Position numbers and translations under genes: made by a program. Of a stretch of DNA of 64,000 nucleotides, positions 42,200 to 51,870 are shown piece after piece; within the stretch, counting starts at the first letter, position 1; each line of letters begins with the position of its first letter. The notes beneath the pieces were generated by a model. The model ran no database searches, had not been told where the DNA came from, and saw only the letters and a list, made by a program, of their open reading frames with translations. Origin of the DNA: Kaistella carnis (lineage in GTDB: Bacteria > Bacteroidota > Bacteroidia > Flavobacteriales > Weeksellaceae); assembly GCF_003860585.1 (NCBI RefSeq), contig NZ_CP034159.1, forward strand, positions 1,612,001 through 1,676,000, given 5' to 3'.

Positions 42200-43207
42200 T
42201 TAAAAATCTTCCTGCTCAATTTTCTCTTTGAAATCTACAATAGTTTCTTCAATGGTTTTCATATACTTTCCACCGGCAGCATTGATGTGTCCCCCACCAT
42301 TAAAATATTTTCGGGAGAACTGATTCACATCAACATCTTCTTTCGAACGGAAAGAAATTTTAACAAAATCATCATAAAGATCCTCCATGAAAAATGCAGA
42401 AACCTGCGTTCCCATGATACTTAAGCCGTAATTTACAAAGCCTTCCGTATCGCCTTTCTGAAATCCAAATTCTTTTAATTCATCACGTTTTAGCCAAAGA
42501 ATAGCGACTTTACCATCTTTCACTACCTCAATACGACCCAGAATTAAAGCCAACAAATGCAGTCTGGAAACCGTATTTGTATCCCACGTATTCGAAGTAA
42601 TCATGGCTGGATCTGCGCCTTTTTCAATTAAGTTCGCCGTAATACGGTGGGTTGTTGCACTCGTAGAACGAAAACGGAAACCACCCGTATCGGTCATAAT
42701 CCCCGTATACAAACATTCTGCAATATCTTTATTCACCAAATGCTCTTCGTTCAATTCCTGTATAAAATGATAAATCATCTGCGAAGTTGCCGGCACAGTC
42801 ACATCTGAATAAATAAAATCAAAATTATCAGGTTGCTGATGGTGGTCGATCAAAATTTTCTTTGCGCGGGCCTTTTCAATCCAGGGTGCTACTAAGTGCC
42901 CACTTCGGTGTGATGCATTAAAATCGAGAATAAAGATAACATCTGCATTATAAATAGCTTCACCGGCTTGTTTTCTTTTATAATCTGCAATGATAATCTG
43001 TTTCGCTTCCGGCATCCATTTTAGAAATTTCGGAAAGTCATTTGGAACAATAACATCCGCTTCTAAACCCTTTGCTTTTAGAAAATGCTTCAGACCCAAA
43101 CTGGATCCAATTGCGTCTCCATCGGGATTATAATGCGTAATAATCACGATATTATGGTTGGGTGTTAAAAGTTTCTGAATTTCTGTAATTTCTGTAGGAG
43201 TAAACAT
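42200..43207 (-). CDS. nrnA: DHH-family nanoRNase / pAp phosphatase
   Basis: The 335-residue protein has the DHH phosphoesterase domain: IVIITHYNPDGDAIGSSLGL (motif I), FILDFNASHRSGH (motif II), ILIDHHQQPDNF (motif III, DHH) and YTGIMTDTGGFRF (motif IV). A DHHA1 domain ends in FNGGGHINAAGG. It degrades oligoribonucleotides of 2-5 bases and can remove the 3' phosphate from pAp. The start is at MFTPTEITEI; the longer frame to 43303 spans a TATCTTTG box and is not used. Confidence 0.92.
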   Translation of the reverse strand: MFTPTEITEIQKLLTPNHNIVIITHYNPDGDAIGSSLGLKHFLKAKGLEADVIVPNDFPKFLKWMPEAKQIIIADYKRKQAGEAIYNADVIFILDFNASHRSGHLVAPWIEKARAKKILIDHHQQPDNFDFIYSDVTVPATSQMIYHFIQELNEEHLVNKDIAECLYTGIMTDTGGFRFRSTSATTHRITANLIEKGADPAMITSNTWDTNTVSRLHLLALILGRIEVVKDGKVAILWLKRDELKEFGFQKGDTEGFVNYGLSIMGTQVSAFFMEDLYDDFVKISFRSKEDVDVNQFSRKYFNGGGHINAAGGKYMKTIEETIVDFKEKIEQEDF

Positions 43208-43233
43208 GAACGGGGATATTTTTTTGAGAGGAG

Positions 43234-43241
43234 CAAAGATA
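43234..43241 (-). promoter_or_regulatory. -7 box of nrnA
   Basis: TATCTTTG on the minus strand, 27 bases before the ATG at 43207. Confidence 0.55.
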
Positions 43242-43498
43242 GGTTTTGTTTTTATTTTAAAGAAAATTGGCAGATAAATTAGAATAGAATTATTATAAAA
43301 CAAACATTCTCTTTTAAAGGACTTAGATCTTTCAATTTTGATGAGAGGAAAAAGATGATTTTCAACCTTTGAATGAAGAAAACTTAACTTTAATAATGAA
43401 TAAAAAAAATATTAACCTATTATTGCAACTCCATAGTAAAGAGAAAGCTTTTTCTTCTGAAAGGCCGATTTGAATTCCCACAAATAATTTGAATTTAA

Positions 43499-43529
43499 TT
43501 TGCAGAAAATAAAAACTTTACTATCTTTG
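43499..43529 (+). promoter_or_regulatory. promoter of rpmH
   Basis: TTTG (43499-43502) and TATCTTTG (43522-43529) are 19 bases apart, the full Bacteroidetes -33/-7 consensus. One of the best promoters in the window, as expected for a ribosomal protein. Confidence 0.75.
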
Positions 43530-43574
43530 CAGTCTGAAAAATAAGATATAGTTTTTTACTTAAAAATATAAGCA

Positions 43575-43733
43575 ATGAGCAAGAGAACATTCCAGCCATC
43601 TGAAAGAAAGAAAAGAAACAAACACGGTTTCCGTGAAAGAATGTCAACACCTAACGGTAGAAGAATTTTGGCTGCTAGAAGAGCAAAAGGCAGAAAAAGT
43701 CTAACGGTAAGTGGGCAAAGAGCTAAGAGATAA
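43575..43733 (+). CDS. rpmH: ribosomal protein L34
   Basis: A 52-codon gene. The ATG at 43575 is followed by [19 protein letters not shown], and the protein ends [17 protein letters not shown], the full L34 with its very basic composition. It is part of the large ribosomal subunit. It has a strong promoter and a following terminator. dnaA is not next to it, so the usual rpmH-dnaA link to the origin is not seen here. Confidence 0.97.
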   Translation: MSKRTFQPSERKKRNKHGFRERMSTPNGRRILAARRAKGRKSLTVSGQRAKR

Positions 43734-43757
43734 TCTCTTGTACAATCATATACAAAT

Positions 43758-43790
43758 ATGCTTGAAAAGTAACTTTTCAGGCATTTTTTG
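43758..43790 (+). terminator. rpmH terminator
   Basis: ATGCTTGAAAAGT (43758-43770) with ACTTTTCAGGCAT (43772-43784), one G-T pair, followed by T6. Confidence 0.8.
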
Positions 43791-43890
43791 TTGTTAAAAT
43801 TTGCTAAAGTGTAACCCAAAGAGAAAGTTTTTTTTTACTTTTGGGATGCTATTGCAGCAATTCTAATTAATTACTACAATCATACTAAAT

Positions 43891-44601
43891 ATGCCACATA
43901 CTTATCAGGAAGGACAAGATGTAATTCGACTGAAAAATGCGAAAATTGCACAGAAAAATTTCACCGTTCTCAATGAGGTTAATCTGAGTATTAAAAAAGG
44001 AAGATTTTGCTACCTTATCGGTAAAACAGGGTCGGGAAAGAGTTCTTTATTGAAAACTTTGTACGGACATATTCCCCTTGGTTCAGGACAAGGCAATATC
44101 GCGGGATTCGATCTTGAAAAATTACGCCCGTCTGACATCCCGAACTTAAGAAGAAAATTAGGAATCGTATTTCAGGATTTTCAATTGTTGCCGGACAGAA
44201 CCGTAGAGAAAAATCTAAAATTCGTGCTGGAAGCCACAGGATGGACTGATAAAACAAAAATCGATGACCGCATCAATGAGGTTTTGGCAAGTGTTGGGAT
44301 GAAATCTAAAAAGCACAAGATGCCCCATGAACTTTCGGGAGGCGAACAACAGCGTATTGCCATCGCAAGAGCGCTTCTTAACCACCCTGAATTGATCCTG
44401 GCAGATGAGCCCACCGGAAACCTGGATCCTGAGACGTCGAACGAAATTATGACACTCTTAAAGCAGGTTGCATTTGAGAATGGATCAGCAGTTGTGATGG
44501 CAACACATGATTACCACATGATTCAAAACTTCCCTGGAGAAGCCATACGATGCGAAGACGGCAAAGTAACGGTCTTAGATACGAGTGAACTTTTCGAATA
44601 A
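43891..44601 (+). CDS. ftsE: FtsE, cell division ABC ATPase
   Basis: The 236-residue protein is an ABC ATPase of the FtsE type: Walker [11 protein letters not shown]-loop [16 protein letters not shown] (the FtsE-typical LLPDRTV), signature LSGGEQQR, Walker [13 protein letters not shown] and H-loop ATHDY. FtsE with FtsX controls cell-wall hydrolases at the septum. ftsX is not adjacent; a terminator follows, as is often so in Flavobacteria. Confidence 0.9.
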   Translation: MPHTYQEGQDVIRLKNAKIAQKNFTVLNEVNLSIKKGRFCYLIGKTGSGKSSLLKTLYGHIPLGSGQGNIAGFDLEKLRPSDIPNLRRKLGIVFQDFQLLPDRTVEKNLKFVLEATGWTDKTKIDDRINEVLASVGMKSKKHKMPHELSGGEQQRIAIARALLNHPELILADEPTGNLDPETSNEIMTLLKQVAFENGSAVVMATHDYHMIQNFPGEAIRCEDGKVTVLDTSELFE

Positions 44602-44627
44602 CAAAAGATTTCTTTTAAAAATAATTA

Positions 44628-44657
44628 AATCCTGTAATTTTTTACAGGATTTTTTTT
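44628..44657 (+). terminator. ftsE terminator
   Basis: AATCCTGTAA (44628-44637) and TTACAGGATT (44642-44651), followed by T runs. Confidence 0.85.
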
Positions 44658-44720
44658 AATCCTCAGCTTGCAACTTGACTTATATAACTTTTGGCTAAAG
44701 CTATCGAATATTTAAAACTA

Positions 44721-44750
44721 AAAAAACGTGCCGAAAGCCCGTTTTTATTT
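44721..44750 (-). terminator. accA terminator
   Basis: AAAAACGTGC, loop, GCCCGTTTTT around 44722-44746; T7 on the minus strand. Confidence 0.6.
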
Positions 44751-44790
44751 TATTATCAAAATTTATTATCTGGTAATTTAAAGATAAATC

Positions 44791-45747
44791 TTATCCTTTG
44801 AACTGACCCATTGCGATAAACTTATCCTGTCTCTGTGTTTCCAGTTCCTTGCCGGTAAACTTAGAGAATGCTTTAATATTCTGTAAAATTGAAGTTTTTA
44901 AATGATCATAAGCAGTCTGCGGATTGTAATGTGCGCCACCAAGCGGTTCTTCTACAATACCATCAATAAACTTTTCCTGTAAAGCATCCTGAGGTGTCAG
45001 TTTCAAAGCATTGGCTGCATCTTCTTTATGATCCCAGTTTCTCCAAAGGATTGAAGAACAACTTTCTGGTGCAATTACCGTGTACCAGGTGTTTTCTAAC
45101 ATATACACTTTGTTTCCTACACCAATTCCTAAAGCTCCACCACTCGCTCCTTCGCCAATAATGTAAACAAAAATTGGAGTTTTAAGCATGGTCATTTCAA
45201 AAATATTACGGGCGATTGCTTCTCCCTGTCCACGTTCCTCCGCCTCTAATCCCGGATAAGCTCCTGGTGTATCAATTAAGGAAATAACAGGAATTTTAAA
45301 TTTCTCTGCCAGTTTCATTAATCGTAAAGCTTTTCGGTAGCCTTCAGGATTACTCATTCCGAATCTTCGGTGTTGTCTTTCTTTAGTAGTACGGCCTTTT
45401 TGTGTACCGATGATCATTACCCTTTGGCCATCGATTGTTGCCAAACCGCCGATCATCGCAGGATCATCAGCGAAATTCCGGTCACCGTGCAGTTCCAGGA
45501 AACTGTCTTTATCGGTAATTCCTTTAATAAAATCCAAAGTATAAGGACGATCCGGATGACGGGAAAGTTGAACCCGCTGCCAAGGCGTAAGATTGAGGTA
45601 AATTTCTTTTTTCTTTTCTATAATTTTATCTTCGATCTGTGAGCAAGCGAGCTTTACATCTACTCCACTTTCTTCACCCACCAATGAACAGGTTTGGTAC
45701 TGATCCATTAGATCTTTAATCGGAAGTTCAAAACTTAAGTATTCCAT
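44791..45747 (-). CDS. accA: acetyl-CoA carboxylase carboxyltransferase subunit alpha
   Basis: The 318-residue protein is a full Acc[20 protein letters not shown], the [16 protein letters not shown] motif, [20 protein letters not shown] and the [14 protein letters not shown] oxyanion turn. With AccD it moves the carboxyl from biotin on AccB to acetyl-CoA, giving malonyl-CoA for fatty acid synthesis. accB and accC are 8 kb away in the same direction; accD is not in this window. Confidence 0.97.
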   Translation of the reverse strand: MEYLSFELPIKDLMDQYQTCSLVGEESGVDVKLACSQIEDKIIEKKKEIYLNLTPWQRVQLSRHPDRPYTLDFIKGITDKDSFLELHGDRNFADDPAMIGGLATIDGQRVMIIGTQKGRTTKERQHRRFGMSNPEGYRKALRLMKLAEKFKIPVISLIDTPGAYPGLEAEERGQGEAIARNIFEMTMLKTPIFVYIIGEGASGGALGIGVGNKVYMLENTWYTVIAPESCSSILWRNWDHKEDAANALKLTPQDALQEKFIDGIVEEPLGGAHYNPQTAYDHLKTSILQNIKAFSKFTGKELETQRQDKFIAMGQFKG

Positions 45748-45769
45748 TTTAGTAATTAAAATTATCTTT

Positions 45770-45777
45770 CAAATTTA
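45770..45777 (-). promoter_or_regulatory. -7 box of accA
   Basis: TAAATTTG on the minus strand, 23 bases before the ATG. Confidence 0.55.
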
Positions 45778-45794
45778 GGGAAAATAATAGGAAA

Positions 45795-47306
45795 TCAGAG
45801 AATATTATTCACCGCATTTTTTATTCTGGCGATAGTTTCTTCTTTTCCAAGGATTTGCATAATATCGGGAACATCTGGTCCTTTTAATTCTCCTACTAAG
45901 CATAAACGAAGGGGCATCATGACTTTTCCCATTCCCAAACCTTTGCTTTCTGCAAAATCGTGAATCAGTTGCTTTAGATCATCAGTTTCAAAATCAGCGC
46001 TTTCAAGTTTTAAAGAAAATGCATTCATTACTTCTGCAGCAGCTTCATTCCACGCTTTCTTAACGGCCTTCTCCTCATATTGCGTCGGCGCTTCAAAGAA
46101 AAATTTGCCTTCATTATAAATATCTTTTGCGAAAGTGGCTCTTTCCTTCATTAATGAAATAATTTTCAATAATTGAGCGTCGCTTGAATTTGCAAGATTA
46201 ATTTCATCTACATTTTTTAGAAGTCCTAGAACTTCTTCATCAGTTCTAGCTCTCAGATATTCGCTGTTAAACCACTCTGCCTTTTCTTTGTTAAATCTGG
46301 CACCGGCTTTATGTACTTTATTCAAATCAAATTCCTGAACCATTTCCTCCAATGTTAAGATCTCTCTGTCATTTGCAGGACTCCAACCCAAAAGAGCGAC
46401 CATATTGATAAAGGCTTCGGGCAGATAACCCGCTTCACGGTATCCTTTTGAAATGTTTCCAGTTTCCGGATCTTTAAAATTTAATGGAAATACAGGAAAT
46501 CCAAATTTATCGCCATCTCTTTTACTCAATTTTCCTTTACCTTCCGGTTTAAGAATTAGAGATAAGTGTGCAAACTGGGGCCGTTCCCAACCCATGGCTT
46601 CATATAATAAATAATGCAGACCTAGAGAAGGCAACCACTCTTCGCCCCGAATGACGTGCGTAATTTCCATTTCATGATCATCAACAATATTGGCAAAGTG
46701 GTAGGTTGGCATTCCGTCATTCTTCACCAAAACTTTGTCATCCAAAGTGTTGGTATTCACAGAAGATTTTCCACGAATAATATCTTCCAGATTCAGTACG
46801 CGGTCCACCGGCATTTTGAAACGAACCACATAAGGAACTTTTTCATCTATTAATCTCTGAACTTCTTCTTTGGAAAGAGTTAAGGAATTTTTAAGTCGGT
46901 TTCTGGTCAGGTAATTATAGGCGAAAACTTCCCCGTTCGCTTCGAATTCATTCCGAACAGCATCGAGCTCCTCCGGCGTATCAAAAGCGATATAGGCGTA
47001 GTCGGTTTTTAGAATTTCTGCTAAGTGTTTCTCGTAAATATCGCGTCTTTCGGACTGACGATAGGGTGCAAATTTACCACCGTGCTTCGGGCTCTCATCT
47101 GGAATAATACCACACCATTCCAAGGCTTCCATAATATATTCCTCGGCACCTTCAACATATCTTGCAGTATCTGTATCTTCAATTCTCAATATAAATTCGC
47201 CGCCATGATTCTTGGCAAAAAGATAATCATATAAAGCAGTTCTCACTCCGCCTAAATGTAACGGTCCGGTTGGACTTGGCGCAAAACGCACTCTTACTTT
47301 GCTCAT
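45795..47306 (-). CDS. gltX: glutamate--tRNA ligase
   Basis: The 503-residue protein is a class I synthetase: the HIGH-type motif PSPTGPLHLGG (about 9-19) and the KMSKS-type motif KGKLSKRDG (about 257-265), with FILRIEDTD and GEEWLPSLG between. It charges tRNA-Glu. The length fits a discriminating GluRS; whether it also charges tRNA-Gln is not shown here. Confidence 0.97.
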   Translation of the reverse strand: MSKVRVRFAPSPTGPLHLGGVRTALYDYLFAKNHGGEFILRIEDTDTARYVEGAEEYIMEALEWCGIIPDESPKHGGKFAPYRQSERRDIYEKHLAEILKTDYAYIAFDTPEELDAVRNEFEANGEVFAYNYLTRNRLKNSLTLSKEEVQRLIDEKVPYVVRFKMPVDRVLNLEDIIRGKSSVNTNTLDDKVLVKNDGMPTYHFANIVDDHEMEITHVIRGEEWLPSLGLHYLLYEAMGWERPQFAHLSLILKPEGKGKLSKRDGDKFGFPVFPLNFKDPETGNISKGYREAGYLPEAFINMVALLGWSPANDREILTLEEMVQEFDLNKVHKAGARFNKEKAEWFNSEYLRARTDEEVLGLLKNVDEINLANSSDAQLLKIISLMKERATFAKDIYNEGKFFFEAPTQYEEKAVKKAWNEAAAEVMNAFSLKLESADFETDDLKQLIHDFAESKGLGMGKVMMPLRLCLVGELKGPDVPDIMQILGKEETIARIKNAVNNIL

Positions 47307-47328
47307 TTTCCGTAAAATTTTTAAAGTA

Positions 47329-47336
47329 CAAATTTA
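47329..47336 (-). promoter_or_regulatory. -7 box of gltX
   Basis: TAAATTTG on the minus strand, 23 bases before the ATG at 47306. Confidence 0.5.
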
Positions 47337-47452
47337 AAGAAAATATCGCGGTTCCTTCTTTTTATTCGTGTTCATTTCGATGGTTTTAGGAACTCTTTAA
47401 GCAATTGTTTGAGTTTAGGAGAAATCTAATGTGGCAGTGACATAAAAATACT

Positions 47453-47460
47453 TATTTTTG
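47453..47460 (+). promoter_or_regulatory. -7 box of the cupin gene
   Basis: TATTTTTG, 20 bases before the ATG at 47480; the upstream ATG at 47471 would be almost leaderless. Confidence 0.5.
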
Positions 47461-47479
47461 CATATAAATTATGTGTGAT

Positions 47480-47824
47480 ATGTTAGAAATTGGGGAAAGA
47501 CCTTGGGGAAAATATTTTGTATTGGCTGATGAGCCTCATTATAAATTGAAGAGAATCGAAGTGAATCCGGGTCATAGATTGTCTTACCAATTTCATCATC
47601 ACCGCCAGGAATATTGGACCATTGTTGAGGGAGAAGCTGTCGTAACTTTAGATGGAGAAGAAATCACTGTAAAATATGGGGAAAGCATTCACATTCCTTT
47701 AGGCGCAAAACACCGTATTGAAAACCGTAGTGATGAACTGCTTGTATTTGTAGAAGTGCAAACAGGAACTTACTTTGGGGAAGATGATATTGTAAGGTTA
47801 CAGGATGATTATGAGCGACAATAA
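47480..47824 (+). CDS. cupin of the phosphomannose isomerase type II family
   Basis: The 114-residue protein is one cupin barrel: RPWGKYFVL at the start, metal-site histidines in LSYQFHHHRQEYWTIVEGE (with glutamate), and IHIPLGAKHRIEN with the final histidine. This is the C-terminal isomerase domain of bifunctional mannose-6-phosphate isomerase/GDP-mannose pyrophosphorylases, standing alone. It probably interconverts mannose-6-phosphate and fructose-6-phosphate or a related sugar. It faces the end of the glycosyltransferase run, which fits sugar-nucleotide supply. I start it at ATG 47480. Confidence 0.85.
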   Translation: MLEIGERPWGKYFVLADEPHYKLKRIEVNPGHRLSYQFHHHRQEYWTIVEGEAVVTLDGEEITVKYGESIHIPLGAKHRIENRSDELLVFVEVQTGTYFGEDDIVRLQDDYERQ

Positions 47825-47893
47825 ATCAAAATTCATCAACTTGCTTAGGTAATTTTAGAAAAAATTCAATGATCTAACCTCGATTTAAAATAT

Positions 47894-49192
47894 TTACTCC
47901 CAGAAATATTTGCGATTTTTACCAGTTATTTTATTTTGTAAATTTTTAAACTTCAATTTTAATCGGACCCCGAAGAGGGTTTTCATCTTATCGATTTTCT
48001 TCTGCAACAATTCATTTTTAAATTTATAAAACTGAATGTCTTGGGAGTTTTCTTTGCTTTTATTTGGAATAATTGTATCATTAATATATCGTAACCTCGC
48101 TTCAATTTTTTCTCCCATTTTGCTCGGACTTAAATTTTTTTGAACATCTAACTGACCCTGAAGCGCTATTTCTTTTGCTATCTCCGGATTCTCCACTACA
48201 ATTTTCATTAAAGTTGATGCATGACTAACATTGGGATCCGCCCAAAAGTCTTTTTCGGTACTGAAATAATATTGATCGCCCGTAGGCACAACATCAAATT
48301 TTACCAAAAAACTGTTATTAACATTCATAAATTCGAGATTTGCAGAATACCCGGTTGCAATGACGGGTTTACCGAGATACATTGCTTCTGCCATGGTCAA
48401 ACCAAAACCTTCCGAGCGGTGAAGAGAAACAAAACTATCACAACAACTCATCAAACTGTATAATTTATCCCGTTCCATAATTTCCTCATAAACAATAATG
48501 CTCTTATTATCTGCAATTCTTTCTAGCAACATTTTTTTTTCTTCAGGAAACTCGATACTTAGGGATGTTTTTATAATTAATAGAACGTCCCTATTATTTT
48601 TACCAAAAGATTTTTCGTAAGCCTCAATCGTTGCCAAAGGATTTTTTCTTGCAACCGAGCTGTAATAATCAAACATGGTCATGAAAATAAATGAATCTTC
48701 CGGCAAATTAAAATCACGCCTTTTCATAGTCGTTTTTTCAATCTCAATGGAGTGCATTATTTTGATGACTGGAACTGGAGAAATTTTTGAAATTGCTTCG
48801 GCACAGAAATTACTTGGAACCCAAATTTCATCAAATAAAGTAAAAAACACTTTAGATTCGTCTGGGAAATTTTCTAACTCCCAAGCCCAAAAAGCAATAT
48901 TATATTTGTCTTTAAAATAGGAGTTATCCGTTTCCTGCAAAACAGAATGAAGACGGTCAATATTAATTTGAACCAGATTTACATCGTACGGATTTTCAGA
49001 TGTTGTTTCGAGTGCGTTTTGTACATCATCTTGAATATGTTTTGAAATAACAATATTAAAATCATTGATAACAAATGGAACCGAAGTAGTTTTTACTGCT
49101 CTGACATTCGAGCGAACTCCTTCTCCCAGACCGAACTGCTTATTAATATAGCCCGAAATATTTAACCCAAAATTTTTATTTTTGTCCTCCAT
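47894..49192 (-). CDS. glycosyltransferase family 4-like
   Basis: The 432-residue protein has the GT-B fold. An N-terminal domain (GYINKQFGLGEGVRSNVRAV; IAFWAWELENFPD; IWVPSNFCAE) leads into a C-terminal GT4 nucleotide-sugar site: HRSEGFGLTMAEAMYLGKPV (about 277-296) with the E-x7-E pair. A basic C-terminal tail (about 395-432) may contact the membrane. It adds a sugar to a surface glycan. It is the last of the rocD-glycosyltransferase run, 7 bases after the gene before it. Confidence 0.88.
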   Translation of the reverse strand: MEDKNKNFGLNISGYINKQFGLGEGVRSNVRAVKTTSVPFVINDFNIVISKHIQDDVQNALETTSENPYDVNLVQINIDRLHSVLQETDNSYFKDKYNIAFWAWELENFPDESKVFFTLFDEIWVPSNFCAEAISKISPVPVIKIMHSIEIEKTTMKRRDFNLPEDSFIFMTMFDYYSSVARKNPLATIEAYEKSFGKNNRDVLLIIKTSLSIEFPEEKKMLLERIADNKSIIVYEEIMERDKLYSLMSCCDSFVSLHRSEGFGLTMAEAMYLGKPVIATGYSANLEFMNVNNSFLVKFDVVPTGDQYYFSTEKDFWADPNVSHASTLMKIVVENPEIAKEIALQGQLDVQKNLSPSKMGEKIEARLRYINDTIIPNKSKENSQDIQFYKFKNELLQKKIDKMKTLFGVRLKLKFKNLQNKITGKNRKYFWE

Positions 49193-49199
49193 AAAATAA

Positions 49200-50135
49200 T
49201 TACTGAAAATAGAAAATTTTATAAAAAAGATACTTCAAATAACTTTTTCTCTTTAAATCATTCTTTAAATTTATTTCAAAATTTTCTATAATCTGCAAGG
49301 CATCATTCAAAACTTTATTGTGACTGTTTGCAGATACGGAGATAATTTTTTTTCTATTTTGGTTCAATGACCTTATTCTTCTTTTAATTTCCCTAAAACT
49401 ATAGCATTTACTATTTACATCAAATCTACGCAGCAGATTTTTTTCCGTATTCTTACTGCTGTCAAAAAAGACACCACCAACCTGCTGTGAACTGTGTACA
49501 CGGTAAAAAGAAGTTTTTTCCTCCATAAAACCAAATTGCTTTTTTGAACTTGCTGACAACGAAATCCACTCATCATGATAGAAGTATTTCTCTGGAAAAG
49601 GCAATGCACTCGAGACAAAAGATTTTCTAAAAGCCATATTTGCGCCCGTAGCTAAATTACCCACAACAGAAAAAATGGTGAAAAAATCGTATTCAATATT
49701 TCTCTTATGCAGAAAACTAACAACGTCCCAAATTGTATTTTTATCAATAACATTTTCACTCTCATCTACAATCCAGGCATTAGAGGCTAAAACTTTTAAC
49801 GAAATATTTTCTTTAAAGTGATTTAAGAAAAAACTTACCTTTTCTGCCTTCCAAATATCATCTTGATCACATAAAAAAATGATTTCATTTTCACAGCAAG
49901 AAACTGCTTTTTCAAAATTTTTTACACATCCAAGGTTATGATCATTAACATGAATTTTAAAAATACTCGGGAATCTTTCTTTATAGAAATTTAAAATAGA
50001 TAACGTAGAATCCGTAGAACAATCATCACAGATTACAATTTCATCAACGGGAATAGTCTGATTAAGAATAGAATCAATCTGTTTTTTTAGAAAACGCTCT
50101 CCATTATACGTACAAATTGCAACCGATGTCTTCAT
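49200..50135 (-). CDS. glycosyltransferase family 2
   Basis: The 311-residue protein has a GT-A domain in its first 220 residues: VAICTYNGERFLKKQIDSIL, VDEIVICDDCSTDST, the DxD-type IIFLCDQDDIW (about 88-98) and FYHDEWIS. It resembles rhamnosyl- or galactosyltransferases of O-antigen assembly. Start and stop overlap or nearly touch the neighbours (4 bases with the previous gene). Confidence 0.9.
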   Translation of the reverse strand: MKTSVAICTYNGERFLKKQIDSILNQTIPVDEIVICDDCSTDSTLSILNFYKERFPSIFKIHVNDHNLGCVKNFEKAVSCCENEIIFLCDQDDIWKAEKVSFFLNHFKENISLKVLASNAWIVDESENVIDKNTIWDVVSFLHKRNIEYDFFTIFSVVGNLATGANMAFRKSFVSSALPFPEKYFYHDEWISLSASSKKQFGFMEEKTSFYRVHSSQQVGGVFFDSSKNTEKNLLRRFDVNSKCYSFREIKRRIRSLNQNRKKIISVSANSHNKVLNDALQIIENFEINLKNDLKRKSYLKYLFYKIFYFQ

Positions 50136-51091
50136 AAATCTAGACTAAAAATCGTTTCAACCCAAGAACTCAAAGTATATTTCTCATAGATCTCTGCAGG
50201 AATCTCTTGATATGAACCATCAAAAAATGACTTTTCTATATTTGAAGCTTCCTCATTTAAAATAAAAACATTTTCCGGATTGTAAAAATCGTAATCCTTA
50301 ATCGTTGGATTGTTGGTGATGATTTTCTTTTTTAAAGCCATCGCCTCAAATATTCTGAAACTTAGGCCCGTTTGATTATCGCGCACCAAATCCAGTACGA
50401 TATTGCCCTGCAAATAGAAATCTGGAATATCTTCGTGCTTTACACGCTGTCGTTTATAAAGAATGGTATTTTGATTCTGAAAACTGATATTTTTCGTCCA
50501 GCTTTTTTTACCAACTACTACGAAATTGTAACTTAAATTCAACTTCTCCATCTGCGCACTAATGGTAGAAAGCAAAGAAATTCGATTATCAAAGGAACCG
50601 AGATAAACTAAATCATATTTCGGCTGGACAGGACTTTTTTGTTCCGGCAAATAATTATAATTGGTGATCAATTTAAAATGATGATCAAGCGCATCTTTTT
50701 TATCAAAAGTGAAAATTTCATCGAACTCACTGAAGAGATGCTGGGCGGGACAGCGGGCCAAACTGTCATATAAATACGCAATGTAACGCTTTGTACACTG
50801 CTTAATTTGATGATGAAACTCCATGTCAATCAATTCGGGATTGATTACCAAAATTTGGTCCTGAGGTCCCAATTTCTTCAGCGTATCCAAAATCATTTCC
50901 TGACGTAATTCATTCTTTAAATTTCGCTGAAGTACGATTTTGGAAATGGTATTTTTAACCCGGGCAGATAAATCTTTATGCTGATATGCTCCAATATTAA
51001 TATGATGCGCGTCTACACCTTTGCGACGAAGCTCTTCAACAATATGAGCATCGTAATTCCAAAAATCAAAACTGATAACGCAAATTTTCAT
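50132..51091 (-). CDS. glycosyltransferase of GT-B type (CgeB/DUF3880-like)
   Basis: The 319-residue protein has a GT-B layout without a GT4 signature: N-terminal Rossmann MKICVISFDFWNYDAHIVEE; LVYLGSFDNRISLL opens the second domain; and the nucleotide-binding turn GLSFRIFEAMALKKKIITNN (about 243-262) is typical of CgeB/glycosyltransferase-1 relatives. It is coupled by 4-base overlaps to the genes on both sides. The sugar is unknown. Confidence 0.8.
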   Translation of the reverse strand: MKICVISFDFWNYDAHIVEELRRKGVDAHHINIGAYQHKDLSARVKNTISKIVLQRNLKNELRQEMILDTLKKLGPQDQILVINPELIDMEFHHQIKQCTKRYIAYLYDSLARCPAQHLFSEFDEIFTFDKKDALDHHFKLITNYNYLPEQKSPVQPKYDLVYLGSFDNRISLLSTISAQMEKLNLSYNFVVVGKKSWTKNISFQNQNTILYKRQRVKHEDIPDFYLQGNIVLDLVRDNQTGLSFRIFEAMALKKKIITNNPTIKDYDFYNPENVFILNEEASNIEKSFFDGSYQEIPAEIYEKYTLSSWVETIFSLDL

Positions 51092-51864
51092 GAACGATTG
51101 ATATTAATTCTGTATTGCTTTTTTAATGATTCATAGGTTTCAAAAACGCTTAAAGTTTGTAAAACTGACAGTTGATAACCTTCTTTACCATCCATAAAAC
51201 CCATTCTTAAAATATAAGTTTTAAAAAATTTAAATGCAGATTTAATATATTGAGTAGTGATACTGTATTTTTTGCCTTTTGTAAAAAGCTCTTGTCCTTT
51301 TAATTGCCCGTAATGAATCATTTTCTTTCGGTAACTTTCATAATCAGCAACGGAAAAATGCAGGAGTTTATTGTTAAAAACTCCAATTTTTCCATTTACT
51401 AATAAGGTTTCATGCACTTTTTTTTCTGAAACATAGCGACATTTGCTTTTTCGAAAGAGTCTGAAATTCTTGTCGGTTTGCGTTCCCGAATAATTAATGG
51501 GCTTCCCCGCGAAATAAAATTTACGATAGAAATAGTAAGCATCTTTTTTTTGGGGCTTACGCAGCTCATCCAGGATTTCCTGACGCAATTCCGGTGTTAT
51601 TCTTTCGTCGCCATCTAGGAAAAGAACCCAGTCATTTTTAGCTGCATCCAATGCTATATTTCGCTGCTTTGTAAAATCTTCGAATGGATTACTGATAATT
51701 TTGACTTTTGGATTTTGCGAGGCGATTGCAACTGTTTTGTCCGTACTAAAAGAATCAACCACGATGATTTCATCACAGAAATTAAAATTTTCAAGAATTT
51801 CCTGAATGTTTTTTTCTTCGTTAAAAGTGATGATCAGTCCGCTGACCTTAGGTTGTACTTCCAA
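51088..51864 (-). CDS. glycosyltransferase family 2 (WaaE-like)
   Basis: The 258-residue protein has a GT-A domain: GLIITFNEEKNIQEIL, DEIIVVDSFSTDKT, and the DxD motif WVLFLDGDERI (about 80-90). The continuing FYRKFYFAGKPINYSG region and tail match the LPS core beta-glycosyltransferases of the WaaE/KdtX type, which add a sugar to the inner core of lipid A. It starts 6 bases after the stop of rocD. Confidence 0.9.
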   Translation of the reverse strand: MEVQPKVSGLIITFNEEKNIQEILENFNFCDEIIVVDSFSTDKTVAIASQNPKVKIISNPFEDFTKQRNIALDAAKNDWVLFLDGDERITPELRQEILDELRKPQKKDAYYFYRKFYFAGKPINYSGTQTDKNFRLFRKSKCRYVSEKKVHETLLVNGKIGVFNNKLLHFSVADYESYRKKMIHYGQLKGQELFTKGKKYSITTQYIKSAFKFFKTYILRMGFMDGKEGYQLSVLQTLSVFETYESLKKQYRININRS

Positions 51865-51870
51865 TCTAAA

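Noticed and set aside
43558..43818. Minus-strand frame over rpmH
   Set aside because: Antisense to L34, which has a strong promoter, a perfect family match and a terminator.
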